The translations under genes were made by a program, and so were the position numbers. Below, piece after piece: positions 9,042 through 18,405 of a DNA stretch of 64,000 nucleotides. This stretch comes from DATFNI01 sp963787205 (lineage in GTDB: Bacteria; Bacteroidota; Rhodothermia; Balneolales; DATFMH01), in the NCBI GenBank assembly GCA_963787205.1, contig CAWBCD010000006.1, positions 62,001 through 126,000 of the forward strand. The letters are read 5' to 3'. Within the stretch, counting starts at the first letter, position 1. Each line of letters starts with the position of its first letter. The notes beneath the pieces are model-generated. The model saw nothing but the letters and a program-made list of their open reading frames with translations. It ran no database searches and was not told the DNA's origin.

Positions 9042-9617
9042 TCAGTCGAAGTGATAGCCACGCCTCTCTGCGTATTCCATAAGAGCAGAACGCAGAAGGT
9101 TTCGACCTCTGTGTAAACGTGACCGTATAGTACCTATGGGAACATCCAGCATGTTGGCTATTTCCTCATAAGTAAATCCTTCCACATCACACAAAAGGAC
9201 GACGGTCCTGAAATCTTCCGGAAGTCTTTCCAGGGCGCCAGTGATATCATCATCGAGCATCTCCCGGTAAAGAAGTTCCTCTAAATCAGTCGTATCAGTG
9301 CGTTCACTGCGAATTGACTCATAAAACGAAGATACTTCATCATAATCGACTTTGTAAGGTTGCTTCGACTGTTTCCGGTATTGATTGATATAAGAATTCT
9401 TCAATATACGAAACAACCAGGCACGTGCATTTGTACCTTTTTCATAACTGTTAAAGAAACGATATGCTTTCACAACCGTATCCTGTACCAGATCTTCTGC
9501 ATTTTCCGGATCCATACACAGTCGGACCGCAAAATGATATAGTGCATCCAGATGAGGCAGCATTTCTTCTTTGAAATCCTGCTGTTTTCGATATTCTTGT
9601 TTAGTCAGTTCCGGCAT
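9042..9617 (-). CDS. ECF-type RNA polymerase sigma factor
   Basis: A 191-residue sigma-70 family factor with regions 2 and 4 only. Region 2 includes LYHFAVRLCMDPENAEDLVQDTVVKAYRFF (core-binding and -10 recognition helices). Region 4 ends with the helix-turn-helix FTYEEIANMLDVPIGTIRSRL followed by HRGRNLLR. Region 1.1 and a full region 3 are absent, so this is an RpoE-like extracytoplasmic-function factor. No anti-sigma gene lies beside it: the neighbours are a convergent kinase and a CPBP protease. Envelope-stress control of the downstream-facing envelope genes is possible but not shown. Confidence 0.93.
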   Translation of the reverse strand: MPELTKQEYRKQQDFKEEMLPHLDALYHFAVRLCMDPENAEDLVQDTVVKAYRFFNSYEKGTNARAWLFRILKNSYINQYRKQSKQPYKVDYDEVSSFYESIRSERTDTTDLEELLYREMLDDDITGALERLPEDFRTVVLLCDVEGFTYEEIANMLDVPIGTIRSRLHRGRNLLRSALMEYAERRGYHFD

Positions 9618-9849
9618 AATAAAATAAGATGTGCTCAGATCCCGATTTATCTTTTATCAACGTAACTACTTGGGCAAACAATAACAAAAAAAATTGCCCG
9701 CTTAACAATGGCTTAAAAAGACCTGCTCGCAACTAAAATTAGGTTCTGCTTATAATAACCTGTCTCGAGCTTTATTATTGGATGGGATGACAAGATCTTT
9801 TCTTACCAATTGATAGAATACTTTAACAATGTAATGGAACAATACGTAA

Positions 9850-10587
9850 TTAAACTATAAAAATTAATAATGTATCGTAGAGCGCATGCGTCCATGCGGC
9901 AACGCCAAATCCTCTTGTCACATAAATCAGGGTAAGAGCCAAACCAAAGAAAAAGCGGAACAGAAAAGAATAGATCGTGAAGGGATCTCCTAATGGTCCC
10001 GTGTAGTGTGCCAGGCTAAACAGGAAAGCCGCTAATACGACGGCAATAAAATACCGCACAAAAGTACTGAATTTAAGCAGGCGGAAGATATAGAGCAGTA
10101 CGTTTACCAGAACCAGTCTAAAAACCAGTTCTTCATACAATCCGGCCCCCAGGGATAATGCAAATCGCTGAATCGGACTCAGCTGTACCTGGCTATTGCC
10201 CTGAAGCGCTGCGTTAGTAGTTAATACCGATGTAAGTCGTGATATGAGCAACCCCAACACTACGGCATAAACCAATGATTCGATTACAAGAAACACAAAA
10301 TGGCTGAATTGAAGATGTATCTCTTTCTTACGTTCTTTTATGAAAAGGAACACACCAATAAGCAGTGCCAGTGCAAAGGTGAGGGCCACGCTGTTATATC
10401 CCAAAAAAGACAACAGGCTTTTAATCCATACATCGGCTTCGATGCGGACATAATGACTTGGATTCGCCTCGGTCAGATAAATCAACAACTCATACAGAAT
10501 CAACAAAGGCAGACTGACCAAATAGCTAAAAACTGCACTTCGACTGGAACGATAGTACCGTTGTATGGCCGAAGAAACGGGATTCAT
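9850..10587 (-). CDS. CPBP family intramembrane glutamic endopeptidase
   Basis: A 245-residue multi-pass membrane protein of the CPBP/Abi (Rce1-like) family. Catalytic motifs are E152-E153 with R157 (YEELVFR), H194 (FSLAHYTG) and H234/D238 (THALYD). About six hydrophobic segments are visible. In other organisms such proteins cleave prenylated or small peptide substrates within the membrane. The start codon overlaps the stop of the LysM gene by 4 bp (ATGA), so the two are translationally coupled and probably act in the envelope together. The substrate is unknown. Confidence 0.88.
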   Translation of the reverse strand: MNPVSSAIQRYYRSSRSAVFSYLVSLPLLILYELLIYLTEANPSHYVRIEADVWIKSLLSFLGYNSVALTFALALLIGVFLFIKERKKEIHLQFSHFVFLVIESLVYAVVLGLLISRLTSVLTTNAALQGNSQVQLSPIQRFALSLGAGLYEELVFRLVLVNVLLYIFRLLKFSTFVRYFIAVVLAAFLFSLAHYTGPLGDPFTIYSFLFRFFFGLALTLIYVTRGFGVAAWTHALYDTLLIFIV

Positions 10588-11744
10588 TGAACCTCCGTAA
10601 TTTTAACACCTGCCTGTCCCACACTTAGTTCTAAGTCCTGGTATGCCTTGCGCGACAACTTAATGGCATCGCCAGGAATGCGATCGTTGATGACCACGTA
10701 TATCCCCCTGCCATTTTGCGGATTTTCCACATATACGACCTTACCGAGAGGCAGCGTCGAATTCCCGGCAGTCAAGGCATTGGGGTTATACAATTGCCCA
10801 CTTGTTGTGGGTATGGCAATGGCACTGTCCGGATATACTTCAACCGGCGTTATCCCAACCCGTTTCATTTGGTTGTCCACGCGATAGGGATCGGGATGAT
10901 GGACGGTCGGCGGCAGCAGTACGAGTACCTTCTGCCCTCTGCTTAGTTGTGAACCCTGAAAATCTGGATTGAGAGCTGTAAAATCATTCTCATCCATCTG
11001 GAATTCTTTGAGCAAATCCGATACCGTTTCACTCCGTTTCACTTCATAGGTGGCAAATCGTCCCTGGGGCGTAGAGGCTTTTGTATTTTCCGCTACTGAT
11101 GGCGCTGACAATCCTCCGGTAACCCGAAGTTGCTGGCCAACATGAATCACGTTTGATTTCAGGCTATTCAGGGATTTCAGCTCGCTGACGGTCATATTAA
11201 AACGCTGAGCGATCAGGGCAAGATAGTCTCCCTTCTTTACCGTATATACCTGGGTCTGTCCTGAGTTATTCTGCAGGAATGTGGTGTTGGGCGGTGGTGG
11301 CGGGGTGTTAGCTTCCGCTTTCGGCTGACTCCCTTTCTGAATCACAAGGATCTGACCAACATGGAGTGCATTATTCTGAAGATCATTCCATGATTTTAAC
11401 TGACCGACACTCACTCCATACTGTTCGGCAATACTGAAAAGTGTTTCCCCCTTTTTAACCATATGCTTCCCGGCTGAGGGTTCCTGGGCACCGGTAGTTT
11501 GCTGTTCCGGCGGGCCGACCTGCAGTTGTTGGCCGATCTGAATATCATTGCTATTCAGATGGTTCCATTTCATCAGATCCTGAATCGTTACATGATATTG
11601 CTGTGCAATGCTGTATAGTGTCTCTCCGGATTCAACTACATGTTCGTGCGGCTGACTTTTTTGCTGAGCAAGTACCGGAGACCCGGTTAAAAGCATAACC
11701 GCCGTAAAACCCACAGCAACTATTTCAAATATCTTCTTAATCAT
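10584..11744 (-). CDS. Exported protein with four LysM domains and an RlpA-like barrel
   Basis: A 386-residue exported protein. The signal peptide ends at about 26 (SPVLAQQ). Four peptidoglycan-binding LysM modules lie at about 34-76, 93-136, 166-208 and 231-276, the fourth more divergent, and a PPPPPP linker separates the second and third. The C-terminal region (300-386) reads as an RlpA-type double-psi beta-barrel: TTSGQLYNPNALTAG, TLPLGKVVYVENPQNGR, VINDRIPGDAIKLS. RlpA proteins bind or cleave denuded glycan strands at the septum. Whether this one is a lytic transglycosylase or only binds cannot be told. It is upstream of, and overlaps, the CPBP protease gene. Confidence 0.9.
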   Translation of the reverse strand: MIKKIFEIVAVGFTAVMLLTGSPVLAQQKSQPHEHVVESGETLYSIAQQYHVTIQDLMKWNHLNSNDIQIGQQLQVGPPEQQTTGAQEPSAGKHMVKKGETLFSIAEQYGVSVGQLKSWNDLQNNALHVGQILVIQKGSQPKAEANTPPPPPNTTFLQNNSGQTQVYTVKKGDYLALIAQRFNMTVSELKSLNSLKSNVIHVGQQLRVTGGLSAPSVAENTKASTPQGRFATYEVKRSETVSDLLKEFQMDENDFTALNPDFQGSQLSRGQKVLVLLPPTVHHPDPYRVDNQMKRVGITPVEVYPDSAIAIPTTSGQLYNPNALTAGNSTLPLGKVVYVENPQNGRGIYVVINDRIPGDAIKLSRKAYQDLELSVGQAGVKITEVQ

Positions 11745-11818
11745 GCGTCCGGCTTCTTAATTATTCGGTGAATATTTAATCAGAAGAATTCAATCGAACT
11801 CATCGGCAAATGCAATTC

Positions 11819-12145
11819 TCATTCCTGTGACCATTCCAGAACTTGCAATGCTTCCTTCAATTCAGCAAGTGATTTGGGGTCACCGGCTATTTGAGCCACC
11901 TGGATACCTTTTTGATACGTATCGCGTGCCAGGTCTGTTGCATTCATCTGCTCATATAACTTACCCAGATGATAATAAGTACCAACATACTCCGGATCAT
12001 CGCCGAGGATCTGCTCAAACAGCATTCTTGCCTTCTCCGGTTCGCTTCCTTTCACGTATTCCAGAGCAAGGGCAAATCTCGTAAACGTATCATGAGGATC
12101 CTTCTCAAGATACCCCTGTAATCGTTTGATCATGTTGTCGCTCAT
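11819..12145 (-). CDS. Small tetratricopeptide-repeat protein
   Basis: A 108-residue protein of about two and a half TPR units: TRFALALEYVKGSEPEKARMLFEQIL and TYYHLGKLYEQMNATDLARDTY show the helix-pair spacing and the small/aromatic positions. No signal peptide, so cytoplasmic; it would act as a protein-binding scaffold. A second possible start is four codons in (MIKRLQ). It lies 27 bp downstream of aroC in the same direction and is probably co-transcribed with it. No specific partner can be named. Confidence 0.8.
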   Translation of the reverse strand: MSDNMIKRLQGYLEKDPHDTFTRFALALEYVKGSEPEKARMLFEQILGDDPEYVGTYYHLGKLYEQMNATDLARDTYQKGIQVAQIAGDPKSLAELKEALQVLEWSQE

Positions 12146-12172
12146 ATCAATACATCAACCGGTCATGAACGT

Positions 12173-13366
12173 TCACTGAATCAAAGGATACTTTTCCCTG
12201 TAACGTTCTTCGATTTCTTTTATGGAATCACCACCGAACTTTTCCAAAAACGCATTGGCCAGGACCGGTGCGATGATATTCTCAATGACGACAACCGCGC
12301 GGGGCAATGCACAAACATCGGAACGTTCATAACGTGTTTCCGTCACTTCATGCTGATCGATATCAACCGTTTTCAGTGGTGTCAGCATGGTTGGAATAGG
12401 TTTCATCGCTCCCCGGATGATCAGAGGCATTCCTGTAGTCATCCCACCTTCTATACCACCCGCCCGGTTGGTAGCCCGGCGATAGGTCTGTCCATCCCAG
12501 GTTATCTCATCGTGTACTTCATGACCACCGTGATGTGCAGCTTCAAAACCATACCCGATTTCAACACCTTTCATGGCCTGAGTTCCCATAATAACCTGTG
12601 CGAGCTGGCCATCCAGTTTGCGATCCCAGTGGACATAGCTTCCGAGCCCGGCTGGAAGTCCTGTTACGATAATCTCATAAATGCCGCCAAGGGAGCTGCC
12701 CATCTTTCTGAATTTTTTTATCTCCTCGATCATCTGTTCCGTCAATCCGGAATCCAGGCAACGGACTTCTGATTCATCTGCAGCATCTGAAACAGCTTCA
12801 GCACCTTTTGCCAGTATGGATTCGGTGCGGGCTCTGACCGACTCCCAATCTTCCTCGCCTACACTGCCGATTCGCAAAACGTGGCCACCTATTTGAATTC
12901 CGAAATATCGGAGAAAAGACCGGGCCACGGCACTACATGCGACCCGCATGCCGGTTTCCCGTGCGCTCGAACGTTCAATAACAGGGCGGATATCATCCAA
13001 CCGGTACTTTTGTACGCCCACCAGATCAGCATGCCCGGGGCGGGGAATCGTGATTCGTTCAACATCGCTACCCTCCCCATCCTTCGACATGACTTTGGGC
13101 CAGCCGGCACTGTCTTTCTCATACGCCCGGTTTAACAGCCTCATGGAGATAGGATCACCCATCGTCTTCCCGAAACGAACCCCGGATGCAAATATGGCAC
13201 GATCTTTTTCGAAGGCCATCCGGCCACCGCGTCCGTATCCTTTCTGGCGCCTTGCCAGTTGATGAGCTATTTCGTCCTCCGTCAAAGGCAGACCTGCCGG
13301 TACGCCTTCCACAATCCCTGTCAACTCTGGTCCATGAGATTCGCCAGCAGTGAGATATCGAATCAT
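12173..13366 (-). CDS. aroC: Chorismate synthase
   Basis: A 397-residue chorismate synthase. It opens with MIRYLTAGESHGPELTG, the family signature 1. RSSARETGMRVACSAVAR is the second conserved block, and TNRAGGIEGGMTTGMPLI with GAMKPIPTM is the FMN/substrate-binding region. It converts 5-enolpyruvylshikimate 3-phosphate to chorismate, the last shared step of aromatic biosynthesis, using reduced FMN. It begins 6 bp after the potassium channel gene ends, on the same strand, and the TPR gene follows. No other aro genes are present in the window. Confidence 0.97.
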   Translation of the reverse strand: MIRYLTAGESHGPELTGIVEGVPAGLPLTEDEIAHQLARRQKGYGRGGRMAFEKDRAIFASGVRFGKTMGDPISMRLLNRAYEKDSAGWPKVMSKDGEGSDVERITIPRPGHADLVGVQKYRLDDIRPVIERSSARETGMRVACSAVARSFLRYFGIQIGGHVLRIGSVGEEDWESVRARTESILAKGAEAVSDAADESEVRCLDSGLTEQMIEEIKKFRKMGSSLGGIYEIIVTGLPAGLGSYVHWDRKLDGQLAQVIMGTQAMKGVEIGYGFEAAHHGGHEVHDEITWDGQTYRRATNRAGGIEGGMTTGMPLIIRGAMKPIPTMLTPLKTVDIDQHEVTETRYERSDVCALPRAVVVIENIIAPVLANAFLEKFGGDSIKEIEERYREKYPLIQ

Positions 13367-13372
13367 ATTCCT

Positions 13373-14485
13373 TTACTTTTTGCCCGCTGTACCGGACTTC
13401 ATTTTCAATTTCAGATAATCGGCTCCAGCCACCCGATCAGCCAATGTTCGACGATCGCCGCAAGCCTCTTCCCGCATCCGGTCAATACGTTCACGTTCGC
13501 CCAGCACAATCAGGGTGTCACCGATGGCGAGCCTGTCTTTGCTGCCCGGATTAAACATAATCTTGCCGGTTTTTGCCGGTATGATAGCGACCACCATCAG
13601 ATTATACTTACTGCGAATGTCGGCTTCGGCAATAGTCTTACCGTCCAGAACCGAACCTTCCGTGATTAGAATTTCTTCAAAAAAATGTTCTTCGTCGGCA
13701 TACTTGACTATCCGGTCAACAAACAGTTCCACATTGGGTCGTAATATAACATTTGCCATACGGTCGGCGCCAATCTCGTAAGGAGAAATAACCTTATCCG
13801 CACCAGCACGCAGTATCTTGCGCGTATTTTGCTGTTGATTCGTACGGACCAGGATAAAAAGTCTGCTATTCAGTTCCCTGGCAATGAGCGTGACAAATAC
13901 ATTGACCTCATCATTTGATAGAGAGCATACGAGTCCGCGTGCCATTTCGATACCGGCCCGTTTCAGGGTCTCTTCCTCACGAGCGTCGCCCTCCACATAT
14001 GGAATCCCCCGCTCCCGGAGACGGGCTATGGTTTCGGGACGATTGTCGACAACCACCAGTTCAATGTCCGATTCGGCAAGAACTTCGGCTATTCTCCTTC
14101 CAATCCGTCCATATCCGCAAATAATGTGGTGATTCTGCATGTGATCCAGTTTGCGTCGTAACGCACGTTTCAATATCAGTTCGCTTTCAAAAATCGCCTG
14201 AGTCGCTTGTGAGGCAATATATGCGATGGAACCTATCCCAAATATAGCAAGTACGATCGTTAATATGCGACCGCCTGTCGAAAAGTGCTTGATCTCACTA
14301 AAACCGATGGTCGTGATAGTTATGAAAGTCATGTAGAAACCATCGAAGAAGGTTGTTCCCTCCATAATATGATAGCCAAGGGTCCCGATAACAAATACAA
14401 ACAACAGGAATAAAGAGGCTATAAGGATGCGCGTCCTAAGAAAATCTCCCCCAAACCGGTATATCGATTTATAACGTCGATTCAT
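13373..14485 (-). CDS. Potassium channel with TrkA-N/TrkA-C (RCK) domains
   Basis: A 370-residue two-transmembrane ion channel. TM1 is at about 16-38 (ILIASLFLLFVFVIGTLGY) and the pore loop is FYMTFITITTIGFSE with selectivity filter TIGF, a common variant of TVGY. TM2 follows (LTIVLAIFGIGSIAYIA). The cytoplasmic part has a Rossmann TrkA-N domain (HIICGYGRIGRRIAEVL, then VVVDN) and a C-terminal TrkA-C domain (LAIGDTLIVLGERERI). This matches MthK/Kch-type K+ channels gated by ligands bound to the RCK ring. It heads the minus-strand run channel-aroC-TPR. Confidence 0.9.
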   Translation of the reverse strand: MNRRYKSIYRFGGDFLRTRILIASLFLLFVFVIGTLGYHIMEGTTFFDGFYMTFITITTIGFSEIKHFSTGGRILTIVLAIFGIGSIAYIASQATQAIFESELILKRALRRKLDHMQNHHIICGYGRIGRRIAEVLAESDIELVVVDNRPETIARLRERGIPYVEGDAREEETLKRAGIEMARGLVCSLSNDEVNVFVTLIARELNSRLFILVRTNQQQNTRKILRAGADKVISPYEIGADRMANVILRPNVELFVDRIVKYADEEHFFEEILITEGSVLDGKTIAEADIRSKYNLMVVAIIPAKTGKIMFNPGSKDRLAIGDTLIVLGERERIDRMREEACGDRRTLADRVAGADYLKLKMKSGTAGKK

Positions 14486-14558
14486 TGGAAATGAATTTGA
14501 GTACTTATACGTATTTAGCAGCGTCTAAAGTACTTAAGGCACTTTCAAGTACTTCAAA

Positions 14559-15535
14559 TCACAGTGTAGTCTGGATGCTCAACTGCAGAAGACCTCCGGC
14601 ACTGCTCCACGAATTACGGCTGATATCGAAATTAAAATGCTTGGTACGAATAATGATTCCGATACTGGTTCCGGCGAGGTCAAGTCGGTTACTTGACTTC
14701 AGGTCTTCATGCCGCAGACGATTATATCCCAGGCCGATCTGCACATTGTCACTCAACAAAAGTTCAGCTCCCAGTTCCACATGACGCATTAAATTCTGTG
14801 ATAATGTCGGTTTACGGGTGTCGGTAACCGTAGGTAATTGCCAGCGATTGAGTGAATGTAAAGTAAGTGAGAGCCTCAGAGGCGTGTGCTCCATTCGTTT
14901 AGAGACGCCTACCCGTATATCAAGGGGCAAAGGCTCGTTTATCCCGTCGAAAGTCTGGACCTGCGCACCCAGATTCGTAACCGATGCCCCCAGAGTCAGA
15001 TCTTTCTCCGGTATTGCATACCACACTCCGGCCATGATTCCAACAGCCGACGACTGGTACTGTCCATAGGACGACCGAATGAGTGTGATACCACCGGCAT
15101 AACGCAAATGAGGTATAAGATTACGACTCATGGCCACACTGAGTGCCATATCATAAGCCTGAAAAGTACCTATCTTATTTCCCTCTGCATCGGCACGAAT
15201 CAGTTTTCCGTAATTAAGATAACGCAGTTCCCCCCCAGGGTACCAATACCGGGAAAATCCCACGCACCGCTCAGCATTCCCATGTTGACATCCGAGATGT
15301 GATTTATGTACGATAATGCAAAGTGACGGTGGTCTTCTGCGCTGATATAGGCCGGATTGAGCGTCATCATTGAGAAATCGCCATGTTTCAGAGACACTCC
15401 GTTGCCTCCCAAAGCTGAAGCATACGCCGATGGCGGGATCAGAAGAAATCGATACGTTGAATGAATGGCAGACTGGCTCATGGCGGTTACGGGTAAGAGG
15501 GCCAGTATCAGCCATACTGATAGTTTAAAGCGCAT
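14559..15535 (-). pseudogene. porQ: Frameshifted porQ (type IX secretion system PorQ-like protein)
   Basis: Two overlapping minus frames together make one PorQ-like outer-membrane protein of about 326 residues. The 5' part (start 15535) has a signal peptide (MRFKLSVWLILALLPVTAMSQ) and FLLIPPSAYASALGG, TLNPAYIS, typical of PorV/PorQ. The 3' part continues with ELRYLNYGKL, GTFQAYDMALS and several beta strands to the stop at 14559. The frames meet at seven G on the coding strand (15230-15236, written as C on +): seven give LGGNCVILITEN and a stop, eight would give LGG-ELRYLNYGK. It is therefore a frameshift mutation, an assembly error, or a phase-variable tract. Family assignment rests on remembered PorQ sequence features. 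Confidence 0.8.
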
Positions 15536-15645
15536 CTATGGATTAGCTGAGTTTGGTTATGCAAACGTTTGCAATATAATCCAAATTTTATGCGCATGAA
15601 ATGCAAAAGAGGCCGTATATTGGCAATTGAACTTGTGAATCGATG

Positions 15646-15694
15646 ACCGGAGATCCGGTTTACTCAAAACGGGTCGGGGCAGATTAGACCCGTT
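15646..15694. other. Two stem-loops in the porQ-mlaE divergent intergenic region
   Basis: ACCGG-AGAT-CCGGT (15646-15659) and AACGGGTC (15668-15675) pairing with GACCCGTT (15687-15694). Neither is followed by a T tract, so they are not obvious terminators. They lie 46-94 bp upstream of mlaE and could be operator or leader elements. Confidence 0.4.
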
Positions 15695-15739
15695 CACCAA
15701 CACATGCGGCTATTTTGGTGATCCCAAATATCATATTAC

Positions 15740-16477
15740 ATGAATTTATTCGAAGAACTAGGACGATTTAGTAATCTTCTATACAAGACGTTAAGGTCGT
15801 CAACCGAATTTAAGACCTATAGTGGCAATCTGCTGCTTGAGATGATTAAAACAGGATATGATTCCCTGCCTATCATCCTTTTGACCGGTGTATTTACCGG
15901 GTCTGTTATGACCATACAGACCTCATATCAGTTGACAACTTCGCTGATTCCCAAATCGACTATTGGTGCCATCGTTACTCAGTCGACAGTTATTGAGTTG
16001 GCAGCCGTTATCAGCAGCCTTGTTCTGGCCGGACGTGTCGGGGCAAGAATAGCTACAGAACTTGGCACCATGCGGGTTTCCGAACAAATCGATGCACTCG
16101 AATCAATGGGTTTTAACTCGGTTACCTATCTGGTCATGCCCAGGCTGGTTGCCGGAATCGCCATGTTCCCAATACTCTATGTATTTGCTTTAACGTCGGG
16201 TATTCTGGGTGGAATATCCTCAGGAGCATTGCTTGGGACACTTGCTCCGGCCGAGTTTATGACGGGTGCACAGCAATATTTCTTCGGCTCCGACGTAGTT
16301 TTTGGACTGACTAAATCACTGGTTTTTGGATTTATTATTACATCAATTGCTTGTTATAAAGGATATTATGCAATCGGAGGGGCAGAGGGTGTCGGTAAAG
16401 CCACAACCCAGGCAACGGTTTTGAGTTGCATCTATATTCTTTTCGCGGATCTTATTCTTGCAAGTATTCTATTGTAA
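15740..16477 (+). CDS. mlaE: MlaE-family lipid ABC transporter permease
   Basis: A 245-residue inner-membrane permease of the MlaE/YrbE family. The family motif regions are visible: ITGVFTGSVMTIQTSYQL-like text at 50-68 (LLTGVFTGSVMTIQ), LAGRVGARIATELGTMRVSEQIDALESMG, and MPRLVAGIAMFPIL. In MlaFEDB-type systems this subunit carries phospholipids between the inner membrane and the periplasmic MCE ring. It is followed by the ATPase (92 bp gap) and an MCE protein, giving the order permease-ATPase-MCE. Confidence 0.93.
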   Translation: MNLFEELGRFSNLLYKTLRSSTEFKTYSGNLLLEMIKTGYDSLPIILLTGVFTGSVMTIQTSYQLTTSLIPKSTIGAIVTQSTVIELAAVISSLVLAGRVGARIATELGTMRVSEQIDALESMGFNSVTYLVMPRLVAGIAMFPILYVFALTSGILGGISSGALLGTLAPAEFMTGAQQYFFGSDVVFGLTKSLVFGFIITSIACYKGYYAIGGAEGVGKATTQATVLSCIYILFADLILASILL

Positions 16478-16569
16478 GTCTTTTGGGCATAATACTTCTG
16501 CACCGTTGATAAAAATGTTAAATTTGAGACGTTATTTCGAAACACCGGTCGGAATCGTAAGTTTTTGTT

Positions 16570-17307
16570 ATGATTGAAATCAGAAATCTTAAAAAAAGTT
16601 TTGGATCTCATCTCATCTGGGAGAATGTGAACCTGGATGTAAATGACGGGGAGACACTCGCAGTGATCGGGAAATCAGGTTCCGGGAAATCCGTACTTCT
16701 TAAGCATTTTAATGCCTTGCTGACTCCGGACGAGGGATATATCAAGATAGACGAACAAAATATTTTTGAACAGGATTATGTGAATCTTAGAAAGCTGCGG
16801 CAACGTTTCGGAGTACTCTTTCAGGGAGCTGCCCTGTTCGATTCCATCAGTGCCTTCGAAAATGTGGCTTTCCCGCTGCGTTATTTTAAAGTGATGGAAG
16901 AGGATGAGATACAGGAACGTGCCAGTCGAAGTCTGGAGATGGTCGATTTAAAAAGCATCGGGGATAAGTCGCCCGCTGAACTCTCGGGTGGGATGCGCAA
17001 ACGCGTTGGTCTGGCCCGTGCCATTGTAACCGAACCGGATTACCTGCTTTACGACGAACCCACTTCCGGCCTTGATCCGCTGACTTCCGATGAGATCAAC
17101 GACCTGATCAATTATATGTCCGACAGCCTCGATATCACTTCCATTGTGGTTACGCACGACATTCACAGTGTTCTTAAAGTGGCCGAAAAGGTCGCTTACA
17201 TCGATAACCAGGAGATCAGCTGGTCAGGCACATTAGATGAAATGAAACATGCAACGCAGGAGAATCTCCGCGAGTTTATAAAAGCATCAGAATATTTGAT
17301 CAGCTAA
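16570..17307 (+). CDS. mlaF: MlaF-family ABC transporter ATP-binding protein
   Basis: A 245-residue ATPase. Walker A is GKSGSGKS (about 37-44), the Q loop VLFQGAALFDS, the ABC signature LSGGMRKRVGLARA, and Walker B LLYDEPTSGLDP with the H-loop VVTHD. The GGM signature and the DPLTSDEIN text are typical of the MlaF/TtgA2 group. It powers lipid movement through the MlaE permease encoded upstream. The MCE protein starts 30 bp downstream. Confidence 0.94.
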   Translation: MIEIRNLKKSFGSHLIWENVNLDVNDGETLAVIGKSGSGKSVLLKHFNALLTPDEGYIKIDEQNIFEQDYVNLRKLRQRFGVLFQGAALFDSISAFENVAFPLRYFKVMEEDEIQERASRSLEMVDLKSIGDKSPAELSGGMRKRVGLARAIVTEPDYLLYDEPTSGLDPLTSDEINDLINYMSDSLDITSIVVTHDIHSVLKVAEKVAYIDNQEISWSGTLDEMKHATQENLREFIKASEYLIS

Positions 17308-17337
17308 TTTGTTACGATTAACGAAAAAAATACGGTT

Positions 17338-18267
17338 TTGAAATTCACCAAAAACGAAATAAAAATCGGTCTCACAATCGTTGGGGCCCTTATAATTGGA
17401 ATCCTTGGTTTCCGCTACATGCGAGGTATACCCATCTTTAACACCTCTAAAAACCTGGTATGCGTCTTCCCTCAGGCAGACGGTTTGACGGCTGGCAAAC
17501 AGATCTACATCAACGGAGTTAACGTGGGTTCGGTTAAGAGTATGAGACTCTTGCCCAGCGACAGCGTCCGCGTTATCCTCAGCCTGGATGATGATCTTAA
17601 AATACCGGCCGATTCAAAGGCCTATATCCGGTCCACGGACCTTCTTGGCAGCAAGGCTGTGGTCATTCAGAGGGGAAACTCTGCCCGCATGTTGCACGAC
17701 GGGAACCGGATCACAGGTGTTTATGATCAGGGTATGTTCAGCGAAATTCAGAAAAAAGGTCTGACAATTGGCGATAAAGTGGCCGAGGTGTCCAATAATG
17801 TCAATGGTCTGATTCTCAGCCTCAATCAGATACTCAACAATGATGTGAAGAAAAATCTGTCCGGAACACTGAGCAATCTCCAGGCAAGCAGCGCACAGTT
17901 AGATGACATCCTGAAAAAGAAAAACCAGGATATCCAGGCGTCAATAACCCATTTCAAGAATATCCTCGGAAATGTTGACACTCTGAGCACAAAAAACCGG
18001 AACAAACTGGATTCGCTGATTACCAATCTCCAGGTAAGCTCAAAACGGATCGGAGAGATGTCCGAGAACCTCAACAAAGTCTCCGGTCAACTCAATCAGA
18101 TTCTTACCAAAATCAACAATGGGCAGGGTACGTTGGGAAAACTGGTCAATGACGATCACCTTTATAACAACCTGGACAGTCTGTCTGGCAACTTGCAAAA
18201 GGTTATGCGCCATTTTAATAACCGCCCCCAGGATTATCTGCGTTACGTGACAATCAAACTATTCTGA
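17338..18267 (+). CDS. mlaD: MCE-domain lipid-binding protein (MlaD-like)
   Basis: A 309-residue protein starting with TTG at 17338. One N-terminal transmembrane helix (IKIGLTIVGALIIGILGFRYM) anchors a single MCE domain at about 38-115 (VCVFPQADGLTAGKQIYINGVNVGSVKS, IRSTDLLGSKAVVIQRG). A long region rich in Asn, Leu and Gln follows with coiled-coil character (about 140-290). MCE proteins form hexameric rings that ferry hydrophobic lipids across the periplasm. The long helical tail could extend the channel toward the outer membrane, as in needle-like MCE proteins. It forms one unit with mlaE and mlaF. Confidence 0.92.
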   Translation: MKFTKNEIKIGLTIVGALIIGILGFRYMRGIPIFNTSKNLVCVFPQADGLTAGKQIYINGVNVGSVKSMRLLPSDSVRVILSLDDDLKIPADSKAYIRSTDLLGSKAVVIQRGNSARMLHDGNRITGVYDQGMFSEIQKKGLTIGDKVAEVSNNVNGLILSLNQILNNDVKKNLSGTLSNLQASSAQLDDILKKKNQDIQASITHFKNILGNVDTLSTKNRNKLDSLITNLQVSSKRIGEMSENLNKVSGQLNQILTKINNGQGTLGKLVNDDHLYNNLDSLSGNLQKVMRHFNNRPQDYLRYVTIKLF

Positions 18268-18405
18268 CTTTGAACATATGAATAGATGGGTGTTATTCGT
18301 TGCTCTTGGTGAGTCCAAGTAGTATATTTTGAGGCTTATTCAAAGAAATTTGTACTACAACACTTATTTTTTAATCAGATTAACACCATCTAAAGGGCTT
18401 TTTTC

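Noticed and set aside
9042..9617. Sigma/anti-sigma operon
   Set aside because: No membrane anti-sigma gene follows on the minus strand; the next gene is a convergent histidine kinase.
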